Shown here one piece after another: positions 7,998 to 16,559 of a stretch of DNA of 64,000 bases. Within the stretch, counting starts at the first letter, position 1, and every line of letters begins with the position of its first letter. A model generated the notes under the pieces. The model was not told the DNA's origin. It made no database searches and saw only the letters and a program-made list of their open reading frames with translations. This DNA comes from Chromobacterium amazonense (GTDB lineage Bacteria > Pseudomonadota > Gammaproteobacteria > Burkholderiales > Chromobacteriaceae), in NCBI RefSeq assembly GCF_001855565.1, contig NZ_MKCR01000003.1, positions 62,001 to 126,000 of the forward strand, read 5' to 3'. Made by a program: the position numbers and the translations under genes.

Positions 7998-8939
7998 TCA
8001 TGCCTGGTGGAGATGGGGCCGTCCCCAGTCGCCGGCCATTTCCTCGCTGATCAAGTCTTCCGCGATGAAGTCCAGAAACGCGCGGACGGCAGGCGACAGG
8101 CCGCGGCGGGTAGGGAAGGCTGCATGCAGGATGCCCCAGGGAAAGTCGTATTGCGGCAGGATATGGCTAAGCCGTCCATCGGCCAGCGCGTGGTGGCAGA
8201 CATTGGTGGGCAGCGCGGCGATGCCGATGCCGGCGATGGCGGCCTGCAGCAGCACGATCATGTCGTCGGTCATCAGTCTGGGCGCGTCGATGTGAATGGT
8301 GTAGGTCTGGCCGACATTGTCCAGCAGCACCCACTGGCCGCGGCCGTCCGGCCGGCTCATCGTCAGCGCGGGCAGCGCGGCCAGCCGCTCCGGCGCTTGC
8401 GGTTCGCCGTGCTTTTCGAGGAAGGCGGGGCTGGCCACCAGGATGACCCGGCTCTTGCCCAAGGTGCGTACGACCAGGCTGGCGCTGTCTTCGATCACGT
8501 TGCGTACCCGGAGCGCCACGTCCACCCCTTCTTCGATCAGGTCCACCCTGCGGTTGGTGGCCTCCAGTGCTACCCGCACTTGAGGGTGGCGCGCCAGGAA
8601 GCGCGGCAGCGCGGCGCTGAGCATGGTCTTGGCCAGCAGTTCCGGGCAGCTGACCCGTATCAGGCCGCGCGGTTCGGCGCTGCTTTGCAGAATGGTCTCA
8701 TCGGCGGCTTCGGCTTCGGCCAGCATGGCCTGGCAGCGTTGATAATACTGGCTGCCGATTTCCGTCAGCGACAGGCGGCGCGTAGTCCGTTGCAGCAGGC
8801 GCACGCCCAGGCGGCTTTCCAGTTCCGCCACCCGCCGCGACAGCGTGGACTTGGGGATGCCCAGCACCCGGGAGGCCGCCATGAAGCCGCCGTGCTCCAC
8901 CACTTTGGCGAAGTACATCAGATCGTTCAGGTCTCGCAT
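7998..8939 (-). CDS. LysR-type transcriptional regulator, divergent from azoR
   Basis: A 313-residue LysR-type regulator. The N-terminal winged helix-turn-helix spans residues ~1-60 (DLMYFAKVVEHGGFMAASRVLG, then STLSRRVAELESRLGVRLLQRTTR). A substrate-binding-like effector domain fills the rest (about 90-295). It is transcribed away from the adjacent azoreductase gene, and the ~106-base gap between the start codons is where such regulators usually bind. A likely target is therefore azoR plus autoregulation. The effector is unknown; quinones or electrophiles are plausible given the target. Confidence 0.88.
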   Translation of the reverse strand: MRDLNDLMYFAKVVEHGGFMAASRVLGIPKSTLSRRVAELESRLGVRLLQRTTRRLSLTEIGSQYYQRCQAMLAEAEAADETILQSSAEPRGLIRVSCPELLAKTMLSAALPRFLARHPQVRVALEATNRRVDLIEEGVDVALRVRNVIEDSASLVVRTLGKSRVILVASPAFLEKHGEPQAPERLAALPALTMSRPDGRGQWVLLDNVGQTYTIHIDAPRLMTDDMIVLLQAAIAGIGIAALPTNVCHHALADGRLSHILPQYDFPWGILHAAFPTRRGLSPAVRAFLDFIAEDLISEEMAGDWGRPHLHQA

Positions 8940-8954
8940 GATTGTCTCACTGGT

Positions 8955-8968
8955 GGAACAATGTTTCC
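8955..8968. promoter_or_regulatory. Candidate operator between lysR-type gene and azoR
   Basis: The sequence GGAACAATGTTTCC is an imperfect palindrome (arms GGAA / TTCC) located 16 bases from the LysR start codon and 77 bases before azoR. Its position fits autoregulatory binding by the divergent LysR-type protein. It contains no clean T-N11-A consensus, so the call is tentative. Confidence 0.35.
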
Positions 8969-9045
8969 GATTTTAGCAGTCTAGTCCGGATTGTTGCTGG
9001 TTCTTATCATGCACACATCTCCACTGCACCGCGAAAGACCCGAAC

Positions 9046-9654
9046 ATGAAACTGCTGCATCTCGATTCCAGCATCCTGGCCGACAACTCGGTTACCCGCG
9101 AATTGTCCGCCGTAGTGGCCAACACGCTGCGTCAGCGTCACGCCAATGTCGAAACCATCTACCGCGATCTGGCGGCCAATCCGATCGCTCACCTGTCCGG
9201 CGAAATCGTCGGCGCGCGTTTCGCGCCTCAGACGGACTGGACGCCGCTGCAGCGCAGCGAGGCTGCCTTGACCGATCAACTGATCGAGGAGTTCGTCGCA
9301 GCCGATGTGCTGGTGATCGGCGCGCCGATGTACAACTTTTCCATTCCGACTCAGTTGAAGAGCTGGATCGACCGCGTGGCCGCCGCCGGCCGCACCTTTA
9401 AGTACACCGAGAACGGCGCGGTGGGCCTGGTGCCCAACAAGAAGGTGATTGTGGTGTCCGCCCGCGGCGGCGTGCACAGCGGAGAGCAGGGCAGCCTGAT
9501 GGACTTCCAGGAAGATTATCTGGTGAAGGTATTGGGTTTCCTGGGCGTGAGCGACGTCGAAATCATCCGCGCCGAGGCCATCGGCATGGGCCAGGACAAG
9601 CGCGACACGTCTATCCACCTGGCGAAGGAAGCCATCGCCAAGCTGGCGCTGTAA
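9046..9654 (+). CDS. azoR: FMN-dependent NADH-azoreductase
   Basis: A 202-residue flavodoxin-fold enzyme, the same length as E. coli AzoR. The N-terminus MKLLHLDSSILADNSVTREL provides the phosphate-binding loop for FMN. APMYNFSIPTQLKSWIDRV (about residues 96-114) is the family signature and SARGGVH follows later. It reduces azo compounds and quinones by two-electron transfer from NADH, in the cytoplasm, and typically protects against thiol-reactive quinones. The gene is divergent from a LysR-type regulator, which probably controls it. A second, less similar azoreductase lies 1.8 kb downstream on the other strand. Confidence 0.92.
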   Translation: MKLLHLDSSILADNSVTRELSAVVANTLRQRHANVETIYRDLAANPIAHLSGEIVGARFAPQTDWTPLQRSEAALTDQLIEEFVAADVLVIGAPMYNFSIPTQLKSWIDRVAAAGRTFKYTENGAVGLVPNKKVIVVSARGGVHSGEQGSLMDFQEDYLVKVLGFLGVSDVEIIRAEAIGMGQDKRDTSIHLAKEAIAKLAL

Positions 9655-9668
9655 CAGCCAATGCAAAC

Positions 9669-9696
9669 CAGGCCCGGCGCATTGCAGCCGGGCCTG
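9669..9696 (+). terminator. Hairpin between azoR and the convergent binding-protein gene
   Basis: A perfect 10-bp stem CAGGCCCGGC / GCCGGGCCTG with an 8-base loop. It is followed by only a weak T-run on either strand, so it may act in both directions or need help from Rho. Confidence 0.5.
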
Positions 9697-9713
9697 ATTG
9701 CGTCTGGAGAGTG

Positions 9714-10508
9714 TTAATCCAATGGCAGCTTCAGCGCCTGATCCACGCTGGGTTCGGTCAGGTAGCGCCGCATGATGGCGCGCAGGGTGCCGTCGCGGTA
9801 CATCTTGCGCAGCTCGTCCTGCCACAGCGCGGCGGCTTGCTGGCTGAAGCGCGCCTTGCTCAGCACGATGCTGCCCGCGGTGATTTCGCTGTCCGGGAAA
9901 AAGTCGTGCACCGTCACCTGTTGGGCGGCCTGATGGCTTTGCAGCCAAGGATCGAAGCTGATGGGATGGCCGAAAGAGGCCGTCACCACGCCGCTGCAGA
10001 CCATTTTATACAGATCGTCCTCGTTGGCGGCGATGACGATCTTATGCTGTTGCGCCAATTCATCCAGAAACTTGTCTTCGGCCGGGCTGTGGCGGTAGCC
10101 GCGCACCATGCCCCAGCGCAGGTCAGGCAGCTTGAGCAGCGCATCCAGCGTGGAGACATTCACGCCGCGGTGCAGCAGCACCAGATTCTTGCTGTGATGG
10201 TAGACCGCCATCCACAAATAGCGTTGCCGCTCAGGCGTCACGGTGGTGGAGGTGCCGATGTCGGCCTGGCCTATCTCCAGCAGCTTCAATACGCGCAGCC
10301 GCGGATAGTCTCCTTCGCTCTGGATGGGGCAATTCAGCCTGCGGGATAGTTCGTGAATAATGTCCGGATCGTAACCCTTGCCCGAGTGATAAGCTACGCC
10401 GAAGTTGTAATAGGCGACAGTCAGCGGACCGTTGGGGCAGGCGGGGTTGGGAGCCGATTGAGCGGTAGCCAGCCAAAGCGAAAACGCGCAGCCTGCAATC
10501 AGTTTCAT
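9714..10508 (-). CDS. Family-3 solute-binding protein, orphan (paralogue 1)
   Basis: A 264-residue secreted protein with a signal peptide cleaved near TAQSA. The mature N-terminus APNPACPNGPLTVAYYNFG is followed by a family-3 amino-acid-binding fold. Recognisable blocks are YDPDIIHELSRRL, GQADIGTSTTVTPER and AGSIVLSKARFS. Its closest relative in the window is the next gene upstream, with the same PNPACPNGPL start, GYRHS motif and LPLD end, so the pair arose by tandem duplication. Neither is accompanied by permease or ATPase genes. The ligand is unknown; amino acids or related small molecules are likely. The two genes are 39 bases apart and probably co-transcribed. Confidence 0.82.
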   Translation of the reverse strand: MKLIAGCAFSLWLATAQSAPNPACPNGPLTVAYYNFGVAYHSGKGYDPDIIHELSRRLNCPIQSEGDYPRLRVLKLLEIGQADIGTSTTVTPERQRYLWMAVYHHSKNLVLLHRGVNVSTLDALLKLPDLRWGMVRGYRHSPAEDKFLDELAQQHKIVIAANEDDLYKMVCSGVVTASFGHPISFDPWLQSHQAAQQVTVHDFFPDSEITAGSIVLSKARFSQQAAALWQDELRKMYRDGTLRAIMRRYLTEPSVDQALKLPLD

Positions 10509-10547
10509 CGATTACTCCGTGTAGAGGCGATGACGTTGCCGTTCTGT

Positions 10548-11375
10548 TCAGTCTAGCGGCAACTGCATCATTTGCTTGGCGGCCCCTTCGCTGAGATAGC
10601 GCCGCAGGATGTTGAGCAGGCTGTCATCCTGATACATTTTCTTCAGTTCCAAATGCCAACGCTCGGCCGCTTCTTGCGAAAACCTTGCCTTGCTCAGGGC
10701 CAGGCCGCTGGCGATGGTCTCTCCGGACGGAAACAAATCCACTACGAGAATGCGTTTGGCGACCTGCGGGGCGCGCAGCCAAGGTCCGTAGCTGGTGGGT
10801 AGCGAGAAGGCGGCGGTCACGATGCCGTCGTCTAGCATGCGGAACAATTCGTCTTCGTCATTCGCTATCACCAGTTTGTTTTCTGCCTTCATCTGCGCCA
10901 GCAATTGATCCTGCTGCGCACTGTGCCGGTAGCCGCGTATGGCGCCCCAGCGCAAGGCCGGGTCGCGCAATAGTTCCGGCAGCGCGCGGGCATGGATGGA
11001 CGGATGCAGCAGCACCATGTTTCGGGTGTGGTTGTATGGAAAGATCCAGGCGTAGACCAGTCGATCCGGCGTGGCCAGGGTGGAAGTGCCAAGGTCGATC
11101 TGGCCGCTTTCCAGCATCTTCAGCGCGCGCAGCCGCGGCAGCTCTGTTTCGCTGGCTATCGGGCAATGCAGCCGCCGGGCCAGCTCGCGCACCATGTCTA
11201 CGTCGTAGCCGTTGCCGTCGCGATAGGCGACGCCGAACTTGTAGAACCCAACGCGTAGCGGGCCATTGGGGCAGGCCGGATTGGGCGCTGCGTGGCTGGC
11301 GAGGGCCAGGCACGCGGCCAGCCACGACAAGGCAAGGTGAGAGCGAATGCGATTCAGCGAGGCGATGGCGTGCAT
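10548..11375 (-). CDS. Family-3 solute-binding protein, orphan (paralogue 2)
   Basis: A 275-residue secreted protein, paralogous to the downstream gene. The chosen start (MHAIASLNRIRSHLALSW) gives a compact signal peptide ending at ALASHA; a more upstream frame start would add ~17 residues without signal-peptide character. Shared blocks are APNPACPNGPLRVGFYKFG, DVDMVRELARRLHCPI, GAIRGYRHSAQQ and ASGLALSKARFSQEAAERW. The pair probably forms a transcription unit. It lacks a transporter partner and so may act in sensing, or may share a permease encoded elsewhere. Confidence 0.8.
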   Translation of the reverse strand: MHAIASLNRIRSHLALSWLAACLALASHAAPNPACPNGPLRVGFYKFGVAYRDGNGYDVDMVRELARRLHCPIASETELPRLRALKMLESGQIDLGTSTLATPDRLVYAWIFPYNHTRNMVLLHPSIHARALPELLRDPALRWGAIRGYRHSAQQDQLLAQMKAENKLVIANDEDELFRMLDDGIVTAAFSLPTSYGPWLRAPQVAKRILVVDLFPSGETIASGLALSKARFSQEAAERWHLELKKMYQDDSLLNILRRYLSEGAAKQMMQLPLD

Positions 11376-11470
11376 GAGTCCCGAACCTGTGCGGTGATCT
11401 GTTCCGTGCCCATGGGTTGCGGGCACGGCGATGCCGCGTTGTTATTCCTCGCTGATTATAGTCAAGCCGA

Positions 11471-12115
11471 TTACGCTGTCGCGCGATAAGCCGCAGCTGC
11501 GGCGTAGCGCCTGGATTGCCGCTCCACCCATTGTTCCGTCGCGTGGGCTGCCGCTAGCAAAGCCTTGTCGCCGCGTTTCAGCGATTCCAGCTGCAAGACG
11601 GATACATCGTTCAAGCCTATGGTGGCCAGCGCGCAGCGCAGATACGGTGTCAAAAAGTCGGGCTGCCAATCGGGCTTGGACAGCATCGGCCCGCCGCTGG
11701 CCACGATGACGAAAACCGGCCGGTTGTCCAGCAGGCCGTTTTTGCCATCCGGTCCGCCGCGGAAGGTCCGGCCGGGGCGCATCACCAAGTCCAGCCAGAC
11801 TTTCAGCGCGGCCGGCACGGTAAAATTGTGCATGGGCGTGGACAGGATCAAGCAGTCGCAGGCCTCCAGTTCGGCAATCAGCTGTTCTGATAGTGCGAGC
11901 GCCTGCCGTTGCGCATGGCTGCGCGCGTCTTCGCGCATTAGACTGGCTTCGACAAACTCCCGGTTGATGGCATGGGGCGGCAGCAAAGAGAGATCGCGCT
12001 CGAAAAGGGCGGGCGGTCCGGCCTGCGCCAGCCGCGCGGCTAGCAGCTTGCCGGCCTGGAGGCTATGAGAGTCGCCGCCATTGGGGCTGGCGTTGACGTG
12101 CAGAATGCTTGGCAT
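11471..12115 (-). CDS. NAD(P)H-dependent oxidoreductase, AzoR-like
   Basis: A 214-residue flavodoxin-fold protein. ILHVNASPNGGDSHSLQAG at the N-terminus is the FMN phosphate loop, and STPMHNFTVPAALKVWLDLV is the azoreductase signature. The start is the ATG two bases after the stop codon of the upstream acetyltransferase gene, so translation is probably coupled. A longer upstream frame overlaps that gene and is not supported. The divergent MarR-family gene nearby suggests control by quinones or other electrophiles. It differs enough from the azoR copy at 9046 that the two are unlikely to be a recent duplication. Confidence 0.87.
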   Translation of the reverse strand: MPSILHVNASPNGGDSHSLQAGKLLAARLAQAGPPALFERDLSLLPPHAINREFVEASLMREDARSHAQRQALALSEQLIAELEACDCLILSTPMHNFTVPAALKVWLDLVMRPGRTFRGGPDGKNGLLDNRPVFVIVASGGPMLSKPDWQPDFLTPYLRCALATIGLNDVSVLQLESLKRGDKALLAAAHATEQWVERQSRRYAAAAAYRATA

Positions 12116-12117
12116 GC

Positions 12118-12555
12118 TCAGTCCTCGCTCAGCGGCTGCGTAAAGCGCAAGGCGGTGGCGACCAGACCCTGGCGATAATAAAAGCGATGGCCCAGGGTGT
12201 TGGACATCGGCGTGTCCAGCAGCAGCTTGGCGCAACCATGGCTGCGGGCCAGCTGTTTCAAATGGTTCATCAGGGTTTCCCCCAGGCGCTGGCCGCGGCA
12301 GCGTTCATCGGTGACGAGATCGTCCACGTACATGTGCCGGCCATGCACCAGGTTTTCCATGGGTCGCCAGCCGGCCAGGGCGGCCAGTTCGCCGTCGCGG
12401 TACAGCCCAAGCAGCCGGTAGCCTTGATGGGCCTGACGCTCCCAGCGCGCGACCAGTTCATCGGCGTTCAGGAGGTGGGGACGGAATTGGCGCATCAGCG
12501 CAAAGCTGGCGCGGACGGTTTCTGCGGTGTCGATGTCGCGGATTTCAAGACGCAT
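12118..12555 (-). CDS. GNAT-family N-acetyltransferase
   Basis: A 145-residue GNAT protein with motif A as VDDLVTDERCRGQRLGETLMNHL (about residues 76-98), then ARSHGCAKLLLDT and HRFYYRQGLVATALRF at the end. The substrate is unknown. It is the first gene of a two-gene unit with the AzoR-like oxidoreductase (2 bases between stop and next start) and is divergent from a MarR-family gene. A role in detoxification by acetylation is a reasonable inference from context, not from the sequence. Confidence 0.82.
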   Translation of the reverse strand: MRLEIRDIDTAETVRASFALMRQFRPHLLNADELVARWERQAHQGYRLLGLYRDGELAALAGWRPMENLVHGRHMYVDDLVTDERCRGQRLGETLMNHLKQLARSHGCAKLLLDTPMSNTLGHRFYYRQGLVATALRFTQPLSED

Positions 12556-12583
12556 GGCTGGTGTCTAGTCGGTATCGTGGTTA

Positions 12584-12627
12584 ATATCAGAGTTCTTACA
12601 TTATGCAACATATCAGAGCTTTGATAT
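12584..12627. promoter_or_regulatory. Candidate MarR operator between divergent genes
   Basis: The segment ATATCA-GAGCTT-TGATAT (12610-12627) is an 18-base inverted repeat with perfect 6-base arms. It sits right before the MarR start codon. The half-pattern ATATCAGAG also occurs at 12584-12592, 26 bases away. Spacing and symmetry suit a MarR dimer site controlling both divergent units. Confidence 0.55.
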
Positions 12628-12628
12628 T

Positions 12629-13096
12629 ATGATCAAGTCATCAGGCGCGGCGTTGCCGCAGCCGGGCGAGGGCATGCGCGGCGAAGGTGGACATATAGGC
12701 TATCTATTGCGCCAGGCCGCTGCGGGCCAACATTTGCGGATGGAGCGCGCATTGGCGGATTTGGGCGTGACGCCGCCACAGTTCGTGGTGTTGACGATGC
12801 TGGCGGCCTATCCTGGACATTCCAACGCCGATTTGGCGCGGCTGGCTTTGCTGACGCCGCAAACCGTCAGCGTCATTGTGGCGAATCTGAAAAAAGCCAG
12901 TCTGGTGGAGGCCAGGCCGCATGCCAGCCATGGCCGCATCGTGCAATTGCAGTTGAGCGCTAAGGGGGAGGATTTGCTGACGCAAAGCAAGGCGCGGGTG
13001 CGCGAGCTGGAGGCGCGCATGCTGGAAGGTTTGTCGGTGGCGGAGGAGCAGACGATACGCCGTTGGTTGGCGAGGCAGGCTGCCGGCCAGGACTGA
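12629..13096 (+). CDS. MarR-family transcriptional regulator
   Basis: A 155-residue winged-helix regulator. The DNA-binding part is LTMLAAYPGHSNADLARLALLTPQTVSVIVANLKKASLVEARP (about residues 55-97) followed by the wing HGRIVQLQLSAKGEDLL. Helical ends provide dimerisation. The start is uncertain: the first ATG (12629) overlaps the operator-like repeat and has little room for a ribosome site, while a second ATG at 12674 lies after GGGCGAGGG but very close to it. It is divergent from the GNAT and AzoR-like genes and is probably their repressor. Confidence 0.87.
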   Translation: MIKSSGAALPQPGEGMRGEGGHIGYLLRQAAAGQHLRMERALADLGVTPPQFVVLTMLAAYPGHSNADLARLALLTPQTVSVIVANLKKASLVEARPHASHGRIVQLQLSAKGEDLLTQSKARVRELEARMLEGLSVAEEQTIRRWLARQAAGQD

Positions 13097-13114
13097 GCCT
13101 GGCCGGCGAACGGC

Positions 13115-14602
13115 TTACAGCTTGATCAGGGTGCTCTTCAGTTCGGTGTATTTTTCCAGCGCATGCAGCGATTTGTCGCGCCCGTTGCCGGATTGCTTGT
13201 AGCCGCCGAACGGGAAGTTCATGTCGCCGCCCTCGTCATAGCAGTTGACCCAAACCGTGCCGGCGCGCAGGCGGCGCGACACTTGGTGGGCGGTGCTGAC
13301 GTCGGCAGTCCATACCGCGGCCCCCAGGCCGTATTCGGTGTCGTTGGCGATGCGGATGGCTTCCTCGACATCATCGAAGGTGATGACCGACAGCACCGGG
13401 CCGAAGATTTCCTCGCGGCAGATGGTCAGGCTGTCGCTTGGGCAGTCGAAGGCCGTCGGCTCGATGAACAGGCCCTTGTCGGTGTGGGCGGCTTTGCCCC
13501 CCAGCAACAGGCTGGCGCCTTCGCTCAGGCCTTTGTCGATATAACTCAGCACCTTGCGGTACTGGATATCGTCTACGATGGCGCCCATCGAAGTGGCCGG
13601 GTCCAGCGGATCGGCCGGATAGTAGCCGGCGGCGGCCTTTTTGAACTCCTCCAAGAAGCGCGTCTTGATATCGCGATGCACCAGCACGCGGGAGCCGGCG
13701 GTGCACATTTCGCCCATATTGTAGTAGATGGCGCCTGCCGCGGCGCGCGCGGCGCGGGCCAGGTCCGGGCAATCCGGCAGGATGATGTTGGGCGACTTGC
13801 CGCCCAGCTCCAGCCAGGCCCGTTTCAGATTCGATTGCGCGGCATAGCCGGCGATCAATTTGCCGACAGCGGTGGAGCCGGTGAAGGCCACGCAGTCCAC
13901 GTCCATATGCAGCGCCAGTAGGCGGCCGACATCGCCGGCGCCGGGCAGCACCTGGAAGATGCCGTCCGGGATGCCGGCCTGCTTGGCCAGCCCCGCGACG
14001 CGGATGGCGGTCAGCGGCGATTTTTCCGACGGTTTGACGATGACGGCGTTGCCGGCGGCCAGCGCCGGCCCGAACTTCCAGCTGGCCATCAGAATCGGGA
14101 AATTCCACGGCACAATGGCGGCCACCACGCCTATGGGTTCGCGCGTCACCAGACCCAGCAGCTTGGGATCGACCGGCGCCACTTCGCCGCCGATCTTGTC
14201 TATCGCCTCGGCGAACCACTCCACACAATAGGCCGCGCCAGGCACATCCACCGTGGTGGTGTCGCCTATGGGTTTGCCGGCATCCAGGGTTTCCAGCAGC
14301 GCCAATTCGTCGGCATGTTGGCGGATCAGTGCGGCGAATCGTTTCAGAATGCCGCCGCGCTGGCGCGGCGCCAGGCCGGACCAGGTGCCGGAGTCGAAGG
14401 CGCGGCGCGCCGCCTTGACTGCCGCTTCCACCTCGGCTTCGCCGCAATGGCTGATATCGGCCAGCTTGGCGCCGGTGGCGGGATTGACGCAATCGAAGCG
14501 TTTGCCGTCTGCGGCTTCGCGGTAGGCGCCGTCAATGAAGGCGCGTCCCTCGATATTGAGTTCTGCGGCAAGTTGCTTCCATTCTGCGTGACTACGGGCC
14601 AT
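13115..14602 (-). CDS. puuC: Gamma-glutamyl-gamma-aminobutyraldehyde dehydrogenase
   Basis: A 495-residue NAD(P)-dependent aldehyde dehydrogenase, the same length as PuuC. Catalytic residues are N167 (WNF), E265 (LELGGKS) and C300 (GEMCTAGSR), and the NAD site includes FTGSTAVGK (240-248). It oxidises gamma-glutamyl-gamma-aminobutyraldehyde to gamma-glutamyl-GABA in putrescine breakdown. The assignment over other aldehyde dehydrogenases rests on overall similarity (start HAEWKQLAAELNIEGRAFI) and on the neighbours puuR, puuD and puuA. It is downstream of puuR on the same strand (55 bases apart). Confidence 0.9.
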   Translation of the reverse strand: MARSHAEWKQLAAELNIEGRAFIDGAYREAADGKRFDCVNPATGAKLADISHCGEAEVEAAVKAARRAFDSGTWSGLAPRQRGGILKRFAALIRQHADELALLETLDAGKPIGDTTTVDVPGAAYCVEWFAEAIDKIGGEVAPVDPKLLGLVTREPIGVVAAIVPWNFPILMASWKFGPALAAGNAVIVKPSEKSPLTAIRVAGLAKQAGIPDGIFQVLPGAGDVGRLLALHMDVDCVAFTGSTAVGKLIAGYAAQSNLKRAWLELGGKSPNIILPDCPDLARAARAAAGAIYYNMGEMCTAGSRVLVHRDIKTRFLEEFKKAAAGYYPADPLDPATSMGAIVDDIQYRKVLSYIDKGLSEGASLLLGGKAAHTDKGLFIEPTAFDCPSDSLTICREEIFGPVLSVITFDDVEEAIRIANDTEYGLGAAVWTADVSTAHQVSRRLRAGTVWVNCYDEGGDMNFPFGGYKQSGNGRDKSLHALEKYTELKSTLIKL

Positions 14603-14657
14603 GGCAATCTCCTCTTGATGTATAGGGTGCTGCGGCCGCGCGTGGCGGCGGAGGGGG

Positions 14658-15203
14658 TTAGAAAGTGGGCGGCGAGCTGGCGCTCACCACTTCGCAGATG
14701 TCGTCGCCGACATTGCGGAAACGGTGCGGCAGCTTGCTGTCGAAGTAATAGGCATCGCCCGGCCCCAATACGCGGCTGTCTGCGCCTACGGTGACTTCTA
14801 TGCTGCCGCGGATGACGACGCCGCCTTCCTGGCCTTCGTGCGTCAGCATGTCCGGGCCGGTATCGGCGCCGGGGACGTAGCGTTCGCGCAGGATGGCGAT
14901 GTCGCGCTTGTCGTGGGCGGTGCCCACCAGCATCAGATTGATGTCCTCGTTGCCGAGGTTGGGCAGCTCGTCCGCCTGGTAGAACACGCGCGGCTGCGCC
15001 GGCTCGGCGTCGAAAGTGAAGAATTCTGCCAGCGTGATCGGCAATCCTTCCAGCACCTTCTTGAGGGAACTGACCGAAGGGCTTACCCGGTTTTGCTCGA
15101 TCAGCGAGATGGTGCCGTTGGTGACGCCGGCTCGTTTGGCCAGCTCTCTTTGCGACAAGCCGAACCTTGTCCTGACCATTCTCAAGCGCGCGCCGACATC
15201 CAT
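14658..15203 (-). CDS. puuR: PuuR-type repressor: XRE helix-turn-helix plus cupin
   Basis: A 181-residue regulator. An XRE helix-turn-helix lies at residues ~6-60 (RTRFGLSQRELAKRAGVTNGTISLIEQNRVSPS). A cupin-2 sensor domain follows at ~105-175 (GQEGGVVIRGSIEVTVGADSRVLGPGDAYYFDSKLPHRF). PuuR of E. coli has the same architecture and size and releases DNA on binding putrescine. It heads the puuR-puuC unit and faces the ald-puuD-puuA-spuC side across a 214-base gap, from where it can control both directions. I did not find a copy of the E. coli PuuR operator. Confidence 0.88.
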   Translation of the reverse strand: MDVGARLRMVRTRFGLSQRELAKRAGVTNGTISLIEQNRVSPSVSSLKKVLEGLPITLAEFFTFDAEPAQPRVFYQADELPNLGNEDINLMLVGTAHDKRDIAILRERYVPGADTGPDMLTHEGQEGGVVIRGSIEVTVGADSRVLGPGDAYYFDSKLPHRFRNVGDDICEVVSASSPPTF

Positions 15204-15417
15204 TCTTCCTGCTCCATCAGTATGTTAATAATTTTAGACATTATGCGGCATTGTACCGCACCGACGGGGAAACCTGCTTGCTGCGTCGCAAAATCAAATA
15301 TCTTTGCAAGGGTGAGGTTTTATAGTCAGAATCAGTTTGAAAGGGCAAGCGCGATGTGAATTTTCTTAAACGGCTGTTGCCAGTTTGCCCATGAACCAAA
15401 TGAATTTGGAGGCGACT

Positions 15418-16542
15418 ATGTTGATCGGCGTTCCGAAGGAAATCAAAAACCACGAGTATCGGGTGGGTCTGACCCCGTCCGGTGTCCGCGAGTTGGTTGC
15501 GAATGGGCACAAGGTACTGGTGCAGACCCACGCTAGCTTGGCCATTGGATTTACCGACGAGCAGTACATTCAAGCCGGCGCCTCCATCGCCTCCAATGCG
15601 GAGGAAGTGTTCGAGCGTTCTGAAATGATCGTCAAGGTCAAGGAGCCGCAGCCGGTGGAGTGCCGCATGCTGCGTCCCGGACAGGTGCTGTTCACTTATC
15701 TGCATCTGGCGCCGGATCCCGATCAGACCAAGCTGCTGATCGAGTCTGACGCCATTGCCATCGCTTATGAAACAGTGACCGACGAGCGCGGCGGCCTGCC
15801 GCTGTTGGCTCCGATGTCCGAGGTGGCCGGCCGCATGGCTATCCAGGCCGGCGCCCACGCGTTGGAAAAAGCCCAGGGCGGCCGCGGTGTGCTGCTGGGC
15901 GGCGTGCCGGGCGTCGCCCCGGCCAAGGTGGTGGTGATAGGCGGCGGCGTGGTGGGATTGAACGCCGCGCGCATGGCGATGGGCGCCGGCGCCGACGTCA
16001 CCATTCTCGACAAGTCGTTGGCTCGCCTGAAAGAGATAGACATGGTGTTCGGCGGCCGCATCAAGACGCTGATGTCCAACGGCGCCAATATCGACGAAAG
16101 CATCCGCGACGCCGATCTGGTCATCGGCGCGGTGCTGATCCCCGGCGCGGCCGCGCCGAAGTTGGTGACGCGCGCGATGCTGAAGACGATGAAGCCCGGC
16201 GCGGTGCTGGTGGACGTCGCCATCGATCAGGGCGGCTGTTTCGAAACCAGCCGGCCCACCACCCATCAAGACCCGATCTACACCGTCGACGGCATCGTGC
16301 ACTATTGCGTGGCCAATATGCCGGGCGGCGTGGCGCGCACCTCCACCCAGGCGCTGACCAACGCCACGCTGCCGTATACGCTGGAGCTGGCCAACAAGGG
16401 CTGGCGCCAGGCGCTGCTGGACAACGCCCACCTGCGCAACGGGCTCAACGTCTGCCGCGGGCGGGTTACCTACCAGGCGGTGGCGCGGGATCTGGGCCAC
16501 GCCTACGTCGATCCGATAGAAGCCATCAAGGCTGCTAGCTGA
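15418..16542 (+). CDS. ald: Alanine dehydrogenase
   Basis: A 374-residue enzyme converting L-alanine + NAD+ + water to pyruvate + ammonia + NADH. Residues known to act in this family are at the classical positions: R15, K75, H96 and D270. The NAD-binding loop is [17 protein letters not shown] (171-187). The start is set by GGAGG eight bases upstream; a slightly longer frame lacks support. It sits inside the putrescine cluster, 17 bases before puuD, so it is probably in the same operon. There it could recycle the alanine made when a pyruvate-dependent aminotransferase acts on the polyamine. Confidence 0.95.
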   Translation: MLIGVPKEIKNHEYRVGLTPSGVRELVANGHKVLVQTHASLAIGFTDEQYIQAGASIASNAEEVFERSEMIVKVKEPQPVECRMLRPGQVLFTYLHLAPDPDQTKLLIESDAIAIAYETVTDERGGLPLLAPMSEVAGRMAIQAGAHALEKAQGGRGVLLGGVPGVAPAKVVVIGGGVVGLNAARMAMGAGADVTILDKSLARLKEIDMVFGGRIKTLMSNGANIDESIRDADLVIGAVLIPGAAAPKLVTRAMLKTMKPGAVLVDVAIDQGGCFETSRPTTHQDPIYTVDGIVHYCVANMPGGVARTSTQALTNATLPYTLELANKGWRQALLDNAHLRNGLNVCRGRVTYQAVARDLGHAYVDPIEAIKAAS

Positions 16543-16559
16543 ACAGGAGCCGCACTGCC

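Noticed and set aside
15204-15417. E. coli-type PuuR operator in the puuR-ald gap
   Set aside because: No sequence similar to the known AT-rich PuuR site was found; regulation by PuuR remains an inference.
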